A stretch of DNA of 64,000 nucleotides from Halobacillus salinarum (lineage in GTDB: Bacteria > Bacillota > Bacilli > Bacillales > Halobacillaceae), in assembly GCF_022919095.1 (NCBI RefSeq), contig NZ_CP095073.1:2542001-2606000 (forward strand), written 5' to 3'. The stretch's first letter is position 1. Every line of letters begins with the position of its first letter. Below are positions 15,946-24,190 of the stretch, piece after piece. Position numbers and translations under genes: made by a program. The notes beneath the pieces were generated by a model. That model was not told the origin of the DNA, made no database searches, and was given only the letters and a program-made list of their open reading frames with translations.

Positions 15946-17600
15946 GTACAGGTTCTCTCTATTTATCTGGCGCCAAAGCCTTAGTGGAGTGTTTAAAACT
16001 GGAGAAAATCTCTCATGTATTTTGTGTCCCTGGAGAAAGCTATCTTCCAGTAATGGATGCCATTTATGATGAACCAAGTATTCAGCTCATTTCTTCAAGG
16101 CACGAGGGTGGTGCTTCTTTTATGGCGGAGGGTTATGCAAAAGCCGCCCGGCTCCCAGGTGTAGTGATGGCGACTAGAGGCGTGGGCGCCTCTAATCTGG
16201 CGATCGGTGTCCATACGGCATTTCAGGATTCTACTCCGATGGTTGTTTTTTTAGGACAAGTTCATAGTGCTTTCAGAGGAAGAGAAGGGTTCCAGGAAGT
16301 AGAGCTTGACCGATTTTTCAGTCACCTTGCCAAGTGGACGGTGGAAATCCATGACGTAGAAAGAATTCCAGAATTGGTCCAGCGTGCTTTTCGCACGGCA
16401 ATAACCGGCAGGCCCGGTCCAGTAGTTGTTTCCCTGCCGGAAGATGTCCTGGCTAAGCGAGCCATTATGCACTTTAGTGAACCCCTGCAACGGCCGTCTC
16501 CTAAGCCTTGCACTCAGGAAATAAAGGCCATGGAAGCTCTGCTGCGCACGGCTAAGCGGCCGCTGATTATTGCCGGAGGCGGGATTAAGCATTCCCAAGG
16601 AGAAGAAGAACTTCTCCAATTTTCAAGCAAGTTCCAAATACCGGTGATGGCTGCTTTCAGAAGGCATGATGTGTTTCCAAATCATCATCCTCTTTACTGC
16701 GGACACCTTGGTTTAGGTGTAAGCGCAAAGGTACTAAGTTTGGTTCAATCCGCCGACACGATCATCGCGATTGGTACCAGGCTTTCTGAGGTAACCACTC
16801 AGGATTATTCCATTATTACGAAGGATAAGAAACTCGTTCACATTGACATTGATCATGCTGTGGTTGGCAAAGTATTTGCCCCTGATCTTGGAATTGTTGC
16901 TGATGCGGCGGAAGCGTTAAGAGCTTTGAATGGTCTTCTTTTTACGCCAAAGTGGAGCGATTGGAGAACCGAGTGCAGGAAAGCTTATGAGGACTCGATT
17001 GCCGAACCGGACGGAGACAGACCGCTGAATCATCAGATTATTTCTATTTTAAACAAATCCCTGCCTGCCCGGAGTATTCTTACTAACGATGCTGGAAATT
17101 TTGCAGGCTGGCTTCACACGTATTACCAATTTAACGAAAAGAATTCTTATATCGGACCGACTTCCGGGGCGATGGGTTACGGAATGCCCGCCGCCTTAGG
17201 AGCGAAGTTAGCACGACCGGAAGCTACAGTCATCTCTCTGTCGGGGGACGGTGGATTTATGATGACGATTCAGGAAATGGAAACGGCGGTCCGTTACAAC
17301 ATCCCTGTTATCAGTCTGATCTTTAATAACTCCATGTATGGAACGATTCGAATGCATCAGGAGATCCACTTTCCAAATAAACCGATTGGTACAGATTTAG
17401 GCCTTGTTCCATTTGCTAAGATCGCAGAAAATTTTGGAGCGACCGGTTACCTGGTTAAAAACAGTGAGGAGTTTGAGCAGGCGCTTTCAAAAGCACTTCT
17501 CAACCACAAGCCCGCTGTCATCGAAGTAGAGTGTGACCCAGAACAGATCTCTGTATCCTCTACCATCAAGCAGATTAGAAACCGCGTTCCAAAGAATTAA
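15942..17600 (+). CDS. ThDP-dependent enzyme, acetolactate synthase-like; candidate 2-oxoadipate decarboxylase
   Basis: Thiamin-diphosphate enzyme of 552 residues with the three domains of the acetolactate synthase/pyruvate decarboxylase family. The activating Glu55 is in SSRHEGGASFMAEG; the ThDP/Mg motif is SGDGGFMMT followed by IFNNSMYGT (around residues 430-460). True acetolactate synthase is unlikely because no regulatory subunit or branched-chain gene is near. Its place between an aminotransferase and an aldehyde dehydrogenase, in an operon with lysine 6-dehydrogenase, suggests decarboxylation of 2-oxoadipate to glutarate semialdehyde. This is inference. It overlaps the repaired aminotransferase frame by four bases, indicating coupling. 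Start ATG follows AGGAGGGAG. Confidence 0.82.
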   Translation: MSTGSLYLSGAKALVECLKLEKISHVFCVPGESYLPVMDAIYDEPSIQLISSRHEGGASFMAEGYAKAARLPGVVMATRGVGASNLAIGVHTAFQDSTPMVVFLGQVHSAFRGREGFQEVELDRFFSHLAKWTVEIHDVERIPELVQRAFRTAITGRPGPVVVSLPEDVLAKRAIMHFSEPLQRPSPKPCTQEIKAMEALLRTAKRPLIIAGGGIKHSQGEEELLQFSSKFQIPVMAAFRRHDVFPNHHPLYCGHLGLGVSAKVLSLVQSADTIIAIGTRLSEVTTQDYSIITKDKKLVHIDIDHAVVGKVFAPDLGIVADAAEALRALNGLLFTPKWSDWRTECRKAYEDSIAEPDGDRPLNHQIISILNKSLPARSILTNDAGNFAGWLHTYYQFNEKNSYIGPTSGAMGYGMPAALGAKLARPEATVISLSGDGGFMMTIQEMETAVRYNIPVISLIFNNSMYGTIRMHQEIHFPNKPIGTDLGLVPFAKIAENFGATGYLVKNSEEFEQALSKALLNHKPAVIEVECDPEQISVSSTIKQIRNRVPKN

Positions 17601-17634
17601 CTGGTTTAAAGCTTTTTTAAAAGGAGGAAACCTT

Positions 17635-19137
17635 GTGACTCAAAAGCTGATTCAAGTAGAAAAACTGCAAAATTTTATTAACGGAAAGTGGTATGAGCCT
17701 TCCAATCGACTGCATACAGCTGTAACCAATCCAGCCACGATGGAAACCTTGGTTCAAGTCCCATTATCCGGGTTAGAAGATGTTAAAGCAGCAGCGGAAG
17801 CCGCAAAAAAAGCGCAAAAAAACTGGGCGCTGGTGCCGGCACCGCAGCGGGCAGAAGTGTTGTTTCGTGTGGGAATGCTGATGAAGGAAAGGAAGGAAAC
17901 ACTTTCCCAGCTGCTTACAATGGAAAATGGCAAGGTAATTGAAGAAGCCCGCGGAGAAGTTCAGGAAGGAATCGATATGGCCTTCTATATGGCAGGGGAA
18001 GGGCGGAGGTTGTTCGGGCAGACGACTCCTTCAGAACTAAAGGATAAATTCGCCATGAGTGTCCGTTCACCAGTTGGTGTTGTCGGCATTATTACTCCTT
18101 GGAACTTCCCGATCGCCATTGCAACATGGAAATCATTCCCCGCGATCGTTGCAGGAAATGCTGTCGTTTGGAAGCCTGCAACAGAAACGCCGATTATGGC
18201 GTATGAATTAGCCAAAATATTTGAAGAAGCTGGACTTCCTGAAGGGGTCATTAACGTCGTTTTCGGTTCAGGATCTACAGTAGGCGAAGCGATGATTGAT
18301 CAAGAAATAATTCGAGTCATTTCGTTTACAGGTTCTAACTCTGTTGGACGGAATATTGCTTCTAAATGCGGCGAAAGACTGAAAAAAGTTTCCTTGGAAA
18401 TGGGTGGAAAGAACGCGGTCATCGTGATGGACGATGCCGATCTTTCCTTAGCGGTGGAAGGAATTTTGTGGAGTGCTTACGGTACAAGCGGACAGCGTTG
18501 TACGGCCTGCAGCCGCGTAATGGTCCATAAAGACGTCAAAGAAGAATTAGAAGAACGTCTTCAAAAAGAAATCGCCAAGCTGACGATTGGAAACGGACTT
18601 GATGCATCCGTAAAAGTCGGACCGATCATTAATCAGGGAGGTCTCGAAAAAATAAAGCAATACATGAAAATCGGCAAAGAAGAAGGTGCCACATTGCTGA
18701 CAGGAGGGTTTACCTTAGAGGAAGGTGAACATGCAAGCGGCCATTATTTCGCACCCACCCTATTTACTGACGTCGCTCCAAGTATGCGGATTGCAAAGGA
18801 GGAGATTTTTGGCCCTGTCGTTTCTCTCATCCCTGTCGAAAGCCTGGAAGAGGCCATTGAAATTAACAACAGTGTGGAATACGGGTTATCAAGCTCTATT
18901 TTCACGCGTGACGTCAATAAAGTGTTCACAGCACAACGTGACCTTGATACAGGGATTGTCTACATTAACGCAGGTACGACAGGCGCAGAGATCCATCTGC
19001 CTTTTGGCGGGACAAAAGGAACAGGGAACGGCCACCGGGACTCAGGCTTAGCCGCCTTGGATGTTTTTACTGAGTGGAAATCCGTGTACGTTGACTTCAG
19101 TGGAAAGCTTCAGCGGGCCCAAATCGATGTAGAATAA
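17635..19137 (+). CDS. Aldehyde dehydrogenase, probable 2-aminoadipate semialdehyde dehydrogenase
   Basis: NAD(P)-dependent aldehyde dehydrogenase, 500 residues. Motifs are [24 protein letters not shown], the general base LEMGGKN and the nucleophile Cys about residue 289 in [10 protein letters not shown], then KEEIFGPVV. The C-terminal [20 protein letters not shown] resembles the ALDH7/antiquitin group, which oxidises 2-aminoadipate semialdehyde. GTG 17635 is chosen since AAAGGAGG lies seven bases before it; a longer frame from 17533 would overlap the ThDP gene. In this operon it may oxidise both allysine and glutarate semialdehyde, as no second aldehyde dehydrogenase is present. Confidence 0.87.
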   Translation: MTQKLIQVEKLQNFINGKWYEPSNRLHTAVTNPATMETLVQVPLSGLEDVKAAAEAAKKAQKNWALVPAPQRAEVLFRVGMLMKERKETLSQLLTMENGKVIEEARGEVQEGIDMAFYMAGEGRRLFGQTTPSELKDKFAMSVRSPVGVVGIITPWNFPIAIATWKSFPAIVAGNAVVWKPATETPIMAYELAKIFEEAGLPEGVINVVFGSGSTVGEAMIDQEIIRVISFTGSNSVGRNIASKCGERLKKVSLEMGGKNAVIVMDDADLSLAVEGILWSAYGTSGQRCTACSRVMVHKDVKEELEERLQKEIAKLTIGNGLDASVKVGPIINQGGLEKIKQYMKIGKEEGATLLTGGFTLEEGEHASGHYFAPTLFTDVAPSMRIAKEEIFGPVVSLIPVESLEEAIEINNSVEYGLSSSIFTRDVNKVFTAQRDLDTGIVYINAGTTGAEIHLPFGGTKGTGNGHRDSGLAALDVFTEWKSVYVDFSGKLQRAQIDVE

Positions 19138-19175
19138 CGAGTTTTAGTAACTATATAGAAAAGGGAGCGGGGACA

Positions 19176-20323
19176 ATGAAAGTAGCGGTCTTAGGATCAG
19201 GCTTAATGGGAAAAGAAGCAGCTCGGGATCTCGTCCAAAATCCTGAAGTGACAAGTGTTGGTCTTGCGGATATAGACGTGATTAGAGCTCAGGCAGTCTG
19301 CCAGCTGCTTCATTCTTCAAAAATCAAGGCTTACAAAATCGATGCCGGAAATCCTGATGAATTAAAGGCATTTATGAAAGATTACGATGTCGTCATCAAC
19401 GCACTATTCTATTCATTTAACGAAGCCGTGGCCGCAGCAGCCATAGAAGCCGGCGTTCATTCGGTGGATCTGGGTGGTCATATTGGTCACGTTACCGATC
19501 ATGTGCTTGATATGTATCCACAGGCAGCGAATGCGGGGGTCACCCTTATTCCTGACCTTGGTGTTGCGCCAGGAATGATTAATATTTTATCAGGGTACGG
19601 AGCAAGTAAATTAGATGAAGTCCAATCCATCCGCCTTTTTGTAGGGGGATACCGGTCCAGCCTGAACCTCCATTAGAATACAACCATGTTTTTTCAATGG
19701 AAGGTCTGCTAGATCATTATACCGATTCTTCCACAATCATTCGTGATGGGAAACTTGTCGACATTCCTTCACTCTCAGAATTAGAACAACTGCATTTTGA
19801 ACGGTTCGGACCGCTAGAAGCCTTCCACACGTCAGGTGGAACTTCGACATTATTGAAGTCCTTTCCTCATGTTCATACATTGGAATATAAAACAATCCGC
19901 TACCGGGGTCATGCAGAAAAAATGAAACTTCTCGTTGATTTAAAATTAACTCACAGCGATTTTGAAGTGAACGTAAACGGTATGAAAATAAAGCCGCGTG
20001 AAGTGCTGCTGAAAACTCTCGACCCTATCGTTGACTTAAAAGACAAAGACGATGTCGTTTTACTTCGGGTGTGTGTCGGTGGATTAAAAGCTGGGAAAGA
20101 AACGGCATTTCAATATGAAATGGTAACCTTTAAAGATCGAGTGAATAAAGTGACCGCCATGGCAAGGGCAACAGCTAATACCATTTCCGTTGTCGCGCAG
20201 ATGATCGGGAGAAAAACGATTACGAAAGCAGGAGTCCTGCCCCCTGAACAAATTGTACCTGGTGATATTTATATTGAAGAAATGGCTAAACGAGGCGTTA
20301 TTATTACAGAAAAACAAGTCTAA
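19176..20323 (+). pseudogene. lysDH: L-lysine 6-dehydrogenase, frameshifted
   Basis: NAD-dependent lysine 6-dehydrogenase (saccharopine dehydrogenase fold), converting lysine to allysine/piperideine-6-carboxylate. The first half has the Rossmann motif [26 protein letters not shown] and [12 protein letters not shown]; the second half has [33 protein letters not shown] and [10 protein letters not shown], all closely like the Geobacillus enzyme as I recall it. The frame breaks at a run of five Gs (19644-19648): as read it stops at 19676, but one added G restores [17 protein letters not shown] and a continuous 382-residue protein, the normal length. GGGAGCGGGG precedes the ATG. Last gene of the unit. 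Confidence 0.9.
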
Positions 20324-20335
20324 ACAACTAATTAA

Positions 20336-20359
20336 AAGGAGCTGAGCGATCAGCTCCTT
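20336..20359 (+). terminator. Terminator of the lysine catabolic unit
   Basis: Perfect 10-bp stem AAGGAGCTGA / TCAGCTCCTT, 13 bases after the lysine dehydrogenase stop. Confidence 0.8.
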
Positions 20360-20387
20360 ATTTATTAGAAGTAGACATACATAAAGA

Positions 20388-20423
20388 GCTTGGAGAGCAC
20401 TTCACCTACAATGCTCCCCAAGC
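20388..20423 (-). terminator. Terminator-like hairpin downstream of the ferredoxin gene
   Basis: Stem GCTTGGAGAGCA / TGCTCCCCAAGC with one mismatch. The T run on the minus strand is short. Confidence 0.55.
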
Positions 20424-20434
20424 CTCAATCCTAC

Positions 20435-20674
20435 TTAAATATTTCCGAAAAACTTTTCTGCCTTTTCCAAATAAGGTTCTTCTTCAGGAGTTAATTCATA
20501 TTCTTCCACAATTGCATCCACCGGGCATACAGAAACGCATGCACCGCAATCGATACATATATCCGGATTGATAAAAAACTGTTCAGGGCCTTCCTCTATA
20601 CAATCAACGGGGCAGACCGTAACACACTCTCCAGCTTTTTCTGATTCACATGGACTTGTAATTACAAATGCCAT
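20435..20674 (-). CDS. 7Fe (3Fe-4S/4Fe-4S) ferredoxin
   Basis: Small electron carrier of about 79 residues. The cysteine pattern C9-x7-C17-x3-C21-P then C40-x2-C43-x2-C46-x3-C50-P is that of bacterial seven-iron ferredoxins such as the Bacillus schlegelii protein: C9, C17 and C50 hold the 3Fe-4S cluster; C21, C40, C43 and C46 the 4Fe-4S cluster. The acidic C-terminal tail is also typical. Of two adjacent ATGs I take the second (20674) because GGAGG lies seven bases upstream of it. It is monocistronic and faces away from the lysine unit, so a functional link is not implied. Confidence 0.88.
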   Translation of the reverse strand: MAFVITSPCESEKAGECVTVCPVDCIEEGPEQFFINPDICIDCGACVSVCPVDAIVEEYELTPEEEPYLEKAEKFFGNI

Positions 20675-20767
20675 CATCGATCCTCCGTTTCAAAAGTTAT
20701 TCACAGGACACTTCTTGTGTCGTGTACTTTTTATTGAATCAAATCATGCCGTAAAGTTCAAATCCGC

Positions 20768-21646
20768 TTAAACGGCAGGCGGTCCAAATTTTCCATTTTT
20801 AAAATCCTGGTAAGCTTGTTTTATCTCCTCCATGGAGTTCATGACAAACGGGCCGTACGGGATAATCTTTTCCTGAATTGGTTCACCGGAATAAACAAGC
20901 AGTTTCGTGCGACGATGGTGTGATTTAATTGCTAAGTCACTTGGATTTTCTTTATTGCCCTCTTTATTGAAACTTAACAAACCAGTCCCGTGCTTTTTCA
21001 TCGTCACTTGATTTTTACCGATGGCCGCTTCACCAGAGAGAACGTAGACGAACGCATTATGAGTTTCTGGCAGCTTGTGAACGTATTCGGCGTCTTTTTC
21101 TAAAGTGATTTCACTAATCGTAAGCGGGACAATTGAATTCAAAGGCCCTTTTACTCCAGCTAAGCTTCCGGCAAACACCTTGACACGTCCTCCATTTATT
21201 TCGACAACAGGGGCCTGTTCTGCGTAAACGTTCTGATAAATTGTATCCGTGTTTCGTTTATTCTGTGGGAGATTCACCCACAATTGAAGGGTGTGGGCAA
21301 TGTCATCTTCTACACCGTCTTCCGCATGACGTGCAGCCCAGCCTGCATTCATATACTGCATATCCCCAGGCTCTAAAATATCCCTTCCTCCGCTATTATC
21401 AATATGTTCTAACCGGCCGTCCATCACGTAGGTGACCGTTTGAAAACCACGGTGCGGGTGGTCAGGAAAAGTTCCTTTTTTAAACCAGTCTTCAGCCATT
21501 AATATAAATGGATCAAATTCTTCAAAACGATCCGCAGGGAGGACCCATCCTTTCTGAATAGCAGGAAAATTCATTTCCTCGTATTTCACATACCAATGAT
21601 CGGCAACTTCTCTCTCCAACCTTTCGTCGGTTTGATTTTGTTTCAT
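20768..21646 (-). CDS. Pirin-family cupin protein
   Basis: Bicupin of the pirin/YhhW group, about 292 residues. The metal-binding histidines lie in FPDHPHRGFQTVTYV and in the following DGRLEHIDN, with the QYMNAGWAARHAE block typical of pirins. The C-terminal cupin half has ETHNAFVYVLSGEA and ends with PYGPFVMNSMEEI, the conserved pirin tail. Some members have quercetin 2,3-dioxygenase activity; the biological role is unclear. The second ATG (21646) is favoured, AAGGAG being nine bases away; the first ATG is too close to it. A MarR gene lies directly upstream on the same strand and may control it. Confidence 0.85.
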   Translation of the reverse strand: MKQNQTDERLEREVADHWYVKYEEMNFPAIQKGWVLPADRFEEFDPFILMAEDWFKKGTFPDHPHRGFQTVTYVMDGRLEHIDNSGGRDILEPGDMQYMNAGWAARHAEDGVEDDIAHTLQLWVNLPQNKRNTDTIYQNVYAEQAPVVEINGGRVKVFAGSLAGVKGPLNSIVPLTISEITLEKDAEYVHKLPETHNAFVYVLSGEAAIGKNQVTMKKHGTGLLSFNKEGNKENPSDLAIKSHHRRTKLLVYSGEPIQEKIIPYGPFVMNSMEEIKQAYQDFKNGKFGPPAV

Positions 21647-21678
21647 CTGCATTCACTCCTTGTCCGTTTCGGGTCAGT

Positions 21679-22122
21679 TTACCCGTCAAATTTTTCAATG
21701 TTCCTATTGATTTTCGTTAACAGCCGGTTCAATTCGTCAAGCTCTTCCTTGGAAAAATCGCTGCACACTTTTGCATTAAAATCTTCCGCTTCCGGAAGTA
21801 TTTGATGTTTCAATTTCCGACCCTCAGCAGTTAGAGATAATTGCAAGGAACGCTTGTCATCAGAGGAGGGGATTCGATCTATGAACCCTTTCTTCTCAAG
21901 ACTCACGGCCATTCGTGCCACGTTGGTTTTATCTTTATTTAGCTTGTGGGCAAGCTGGTTCTGAGTTAACCCATTGGTTTCCCAGAGCAGCATCATAATC
22001 AAATTCTGCTCAGGGGCCAGGTTATAATCTACAAGCTTTGTTTTAATAAAACTAGTTAACCTTAAATCTGTTTGGTGGATTTTGATACTTATATAATCTT
22101 GAAACGATAGACTCAACTTCAT
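21679..22122 (-). CDS. MarR-family transcriptional regulator
   Basis: Winged-helix MarR repressor, 147 residues: LTQNQLAHKLNKDKTNVARMAVSLEKKGFIDR is the recognition region, followed by the wing SSDDKRSLQLSLTAEGRKL. It is transcribed with the pirin gene and divergently from a phzF-like gene; the 85-base gap between them holds an inverted repeat that may be its operator. GAGGGG touches the ATG, so the TTG two codons later could be the real start. Confidence 0.88.
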   Translation of the reverse strand: MKLSLSFQDYISIKIHQTDLRLTSFIKTKLVDYNLAPEQNLIMMLLWETNGLTQNQLAHKLNKDKTNVARMAVSLEKKGFIDRIPSSDDKRSLQLSLTAEGRKLKHQILPEAEDFNAKVCSDFSKEELDELNRLLTKINRNIEKFDG

Positions 22123-22158
22123 CCCCTCACCACAAATAGTTGCTATACCTACTAATTA

Positions 22159-22186
22159 TATTTGCTAAAATAAACAGAGGCAAATA
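22159..22186. promoter_or_regulatory. Inverted repeat in the marR/phzF divergent region
   Basis: Arms TATTTGC and GCAAATA separated by 14 bases, between divergent genes. Possible MarR binding site; the wide spacing makes this uncertain. Confidence 0.35.
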
Positions 22187-22207
22187 AATAGAACTGGAGG
22201 ATCGCAA

Positions 22208-23065
22208 ATGTCGGAAATGATTATTCACACCACTGTATTTCCATACAAAAACAAAGGAGGCAATCCGTGTCCTGTTGTTTTAAATGCAGACGACTTAACT
22301 GCAGAAGCCATGCAGGCAATGACGAAGGAATTTCAGCATGAAACTGCATTTGTCCTTCGTGCCAGTCGCTCAGATTGTGATGTAAAACTCAAGTTTTTCG
22401 TTCCTCTTCATGAAATGGAAATGTGCGTCCATGCTACGATTGCCAGCATCACTGTACTTTTAAAGGAAGGTTTTTTCACATCTTCTTCCGTTTTTGTTGA
22501 AACGGCGGCAGGACGAGTCCATGTAGAGTGGAAAAATCACCAGGGCGAAATCGTCGTGAGTGTAGATCAGTTTTCTCCTCAGTTCAGCGATGAAACCCCC
22601 TCAAGAGAAAGGGTAGCAGAGGCTTTATCGATTGAGTCAAGTGATATTAGTGAGTGTCCTGTTCAATCGGTTTCCACTTCTCGATTCAAATTAATAGTCC
22701 CGCTAAAATCCGTGGATCTGCTGCACCAGCTGGAACCAGACTTTAAGGACTTGTGGGAAATTTGTGAGACGTATAATACGACAGGGGTTTACGTCTTTGC
22801 ATTAGAAGACAATCACGTGCAGGCAAGACAATTTCCTAATAAAGCAGGTTACATTGAAGATCCAGCGACTGGAGTAGCTGCTTCCGCTTTAGGCGTCTAC
22901 TTAACAGAACACGAAATTTTCCCTCCTATACAAGAAGGCTGGAATACGCATACCGTATATCAGGGGGAGGCCATGGGTAGAAAAAGTTTGATTACAGCAG
23001 AGACTTACATTAAAGATAAGCAAATCGTTCATAACCGGATTACCGGAAAAGCCGTCCTCCATTAA
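22208..23065 (+). CDS. PhzF-family isomerase/epimerase-like protein
   Basis: Protein of the PhzF/diaminopimelate-epimerase-like fold, 285 residues, two similar halves. Family signatures are the N-terminal FPYKNKGGNPCPVVL, HETAFVLRAS with the catalytic-type Glu, FFVPLHEMEMCVHATIAS and, in the second half, RQFPNKAGYIEDPATGVAASALGVYL. Here NKAGYIEDPATG keeps the G-x-x-EDPATG element. The enzymatic substrate of non-phenazine members is not known. Ribosome site GGAGG precedes the ATG. Divergent from marR, which may regulate it. Confidence 0.86.
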   Translation: MSEMIIHTTVFPYKNKGGNPCPVVLNADDLTAEAMQAMTKEFQHETAFVLRASRSDCDVKLKFFVPLHEMEMCVHATIASITVLLKEGFFTSSSVFVETAAGRVHVEWKNHQGEIVVSVDQFSPQFSDETPSRERVAEALSIESSDISECPVQSVSTSRFKLIVPLKSVDLLHQLEPDFKDLWEICETYNTTGVYVFALEDNHVQARQFPNKAGYIEDPATGVAASALGVYLTEHEIFPPIQEGWNTHTVYQGEAMGRKSLITAETYIKDKQIVHNRITGKAVLH

Positions 23066-23200
23066 GTCAAGCTGTTGTTGAATCAATATGCAGTTGCGTT
23101 CGAGGAAAAAAATTGAAATAATTAGAAATAGAGATATTAATAATAAAAAAATATGTGAGACACCTAAATGAACAGCTATGGAGGGAGGGAAGAATGAAGT

Positions 23201-23602
23201 ATGAACGGAATGTATGGAGGTTATATAGATATTGGACTCCTGATAATACTCATAGCAGCGGCTGCTATTCTTTGGATTGAACTGCCTGCTTTCATCGTTA
23301 GAAAATGTGTCGGAGCTCCTAAAAAGAAGTGGTTTTCGTACAATCACGTCAATAATCTTCACAAAAATTGGGAATGGATGATCCGTATAATTTTCCTCAT
23401 AACGTTTCTCTTCGTTGGGCTTATTTTTCAAAATGCAGCTTATTTATCTTTTTCTTTTGTTCTCTTTTTTATTTGTTTACAAATCATTCAAACGGCAGCT
23501 GAATGGAAATACCGGCCTGAGGACCGTTATTACCTCGTTTCGTTAAGCCGTGTAATTACGATATTTGTCCTCACAATAGCACTTGGTTTTACGACCTTTT
23601 AA
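23201..23602 (+). CDS. DUF4181 family membrane protein
   Basis: A 133-residue protein with about four hydrophobic segments (residues 8-28, 64-82, 84-100 and 115-131). The element KKWFSYNHVNNLHKNWEW between the first and second segments fits the Bacillus DUF4181 family of unknown function. GGAGGGAGGG lies somewhat far (11 bases) from the ATG. No functional hint from neighbours. Confidence 0.7.
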   Translation: MNGMYGGYIDIGLLIILIAAAAILWIELPAFIVRKCVGAPKKKWFSYNHVNNLHKNWEWMIRIIFLITFLFVGLIFQNAAYLSFSFVLFFICLQIIQTAAEWKYRPEDRYYLVSLSRVITIFVLTIALGFTTF

Positions 23603-23638
23603 TAGTTATTAGAACTTATGAAGAAAGAAGGAATGTGA

Positions 23639-23980
23639 ATGGACAGAAAGTATAATAATGACATGATTGGCGAGATTTTAGAGCAGTCAGGGGAGAAGGA
23701 TAACTATTCAGGACCAGGGAAAGGAAAACCATTACCAAAGGATTACACAAGCAAAGATGTGTATCAAAACTTTCAAAAAGCCGCAAAAAATGCAGGTTAT
23801 CTGCCAGGATGGATCAAGCTGCAAAAAGAAATTTCCGCTCTAGTGCAATCCTGCCAAACTGAAAGTGACCTCGTAATTATTAACGAAAAAATCAAACAGC
23901 ACAACAAAATCTGTCCGGTTCAAATGCAAAAAAACAAGATAAGCTTCGACAACTTAGCTAAAGCAAAAGAAGTTTGGTAA
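23639..23980 (+). CDS. DUF1992 (DnaJ-homologue subfamily C28 conserved domain) protein
   Basis: A 113-residue soluble protein. The GPGKGKPLP element followed by NAGYLPGWIKLQKEI matches the DUF1992 domain, found alone in bacteria and fused to a J domain in eukaryotic DNAJC28. Function unknown. GAAGGA precedes the ATG. It follows the DUF4181 gene by 36 bases and may be co-transcribed. Confidence 0.78.
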   Translation: MDRKYNNDMIGEILEQSGEKDNYSGPGKGKPLPKDYTSKDVYQNFQKAAKNAGYLPGWIKLQKEISALVQSCQTESDLVIINEKIKQHNKICPVQMQKNKISFDNLAKAKEVW

Positions 23981-24145
23981 TTCGTTTGTGATCTCAAATT
24001 CTTACGTCGACGTCCTTCGCTGACAATCAGGACTATAAAGTTGATTTTCATCACTGCTTTAACGTTCGTGAATAAAGGTACTGGGTCAATTAACTCCATG
24101 AGACTTTTCCTTCACGGCAAGCAACCAAGCTCCGTTCATAACTAA

Positions 24146-24189
24146 AATAAAAACGGCACTTCCTCACCATTGGAAGCGCCGTTTTTATT
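24146..24189 (-). terminator. Terminator of the ABC exporter gene
   Basis: Stem AATAAAAACGGC / GCCGTTTTTATT with an inner hairpin, just before the stop codon position of the minus-strand exporter gene. Confidence 0.85.
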
Positions 24190-24190
24190 A

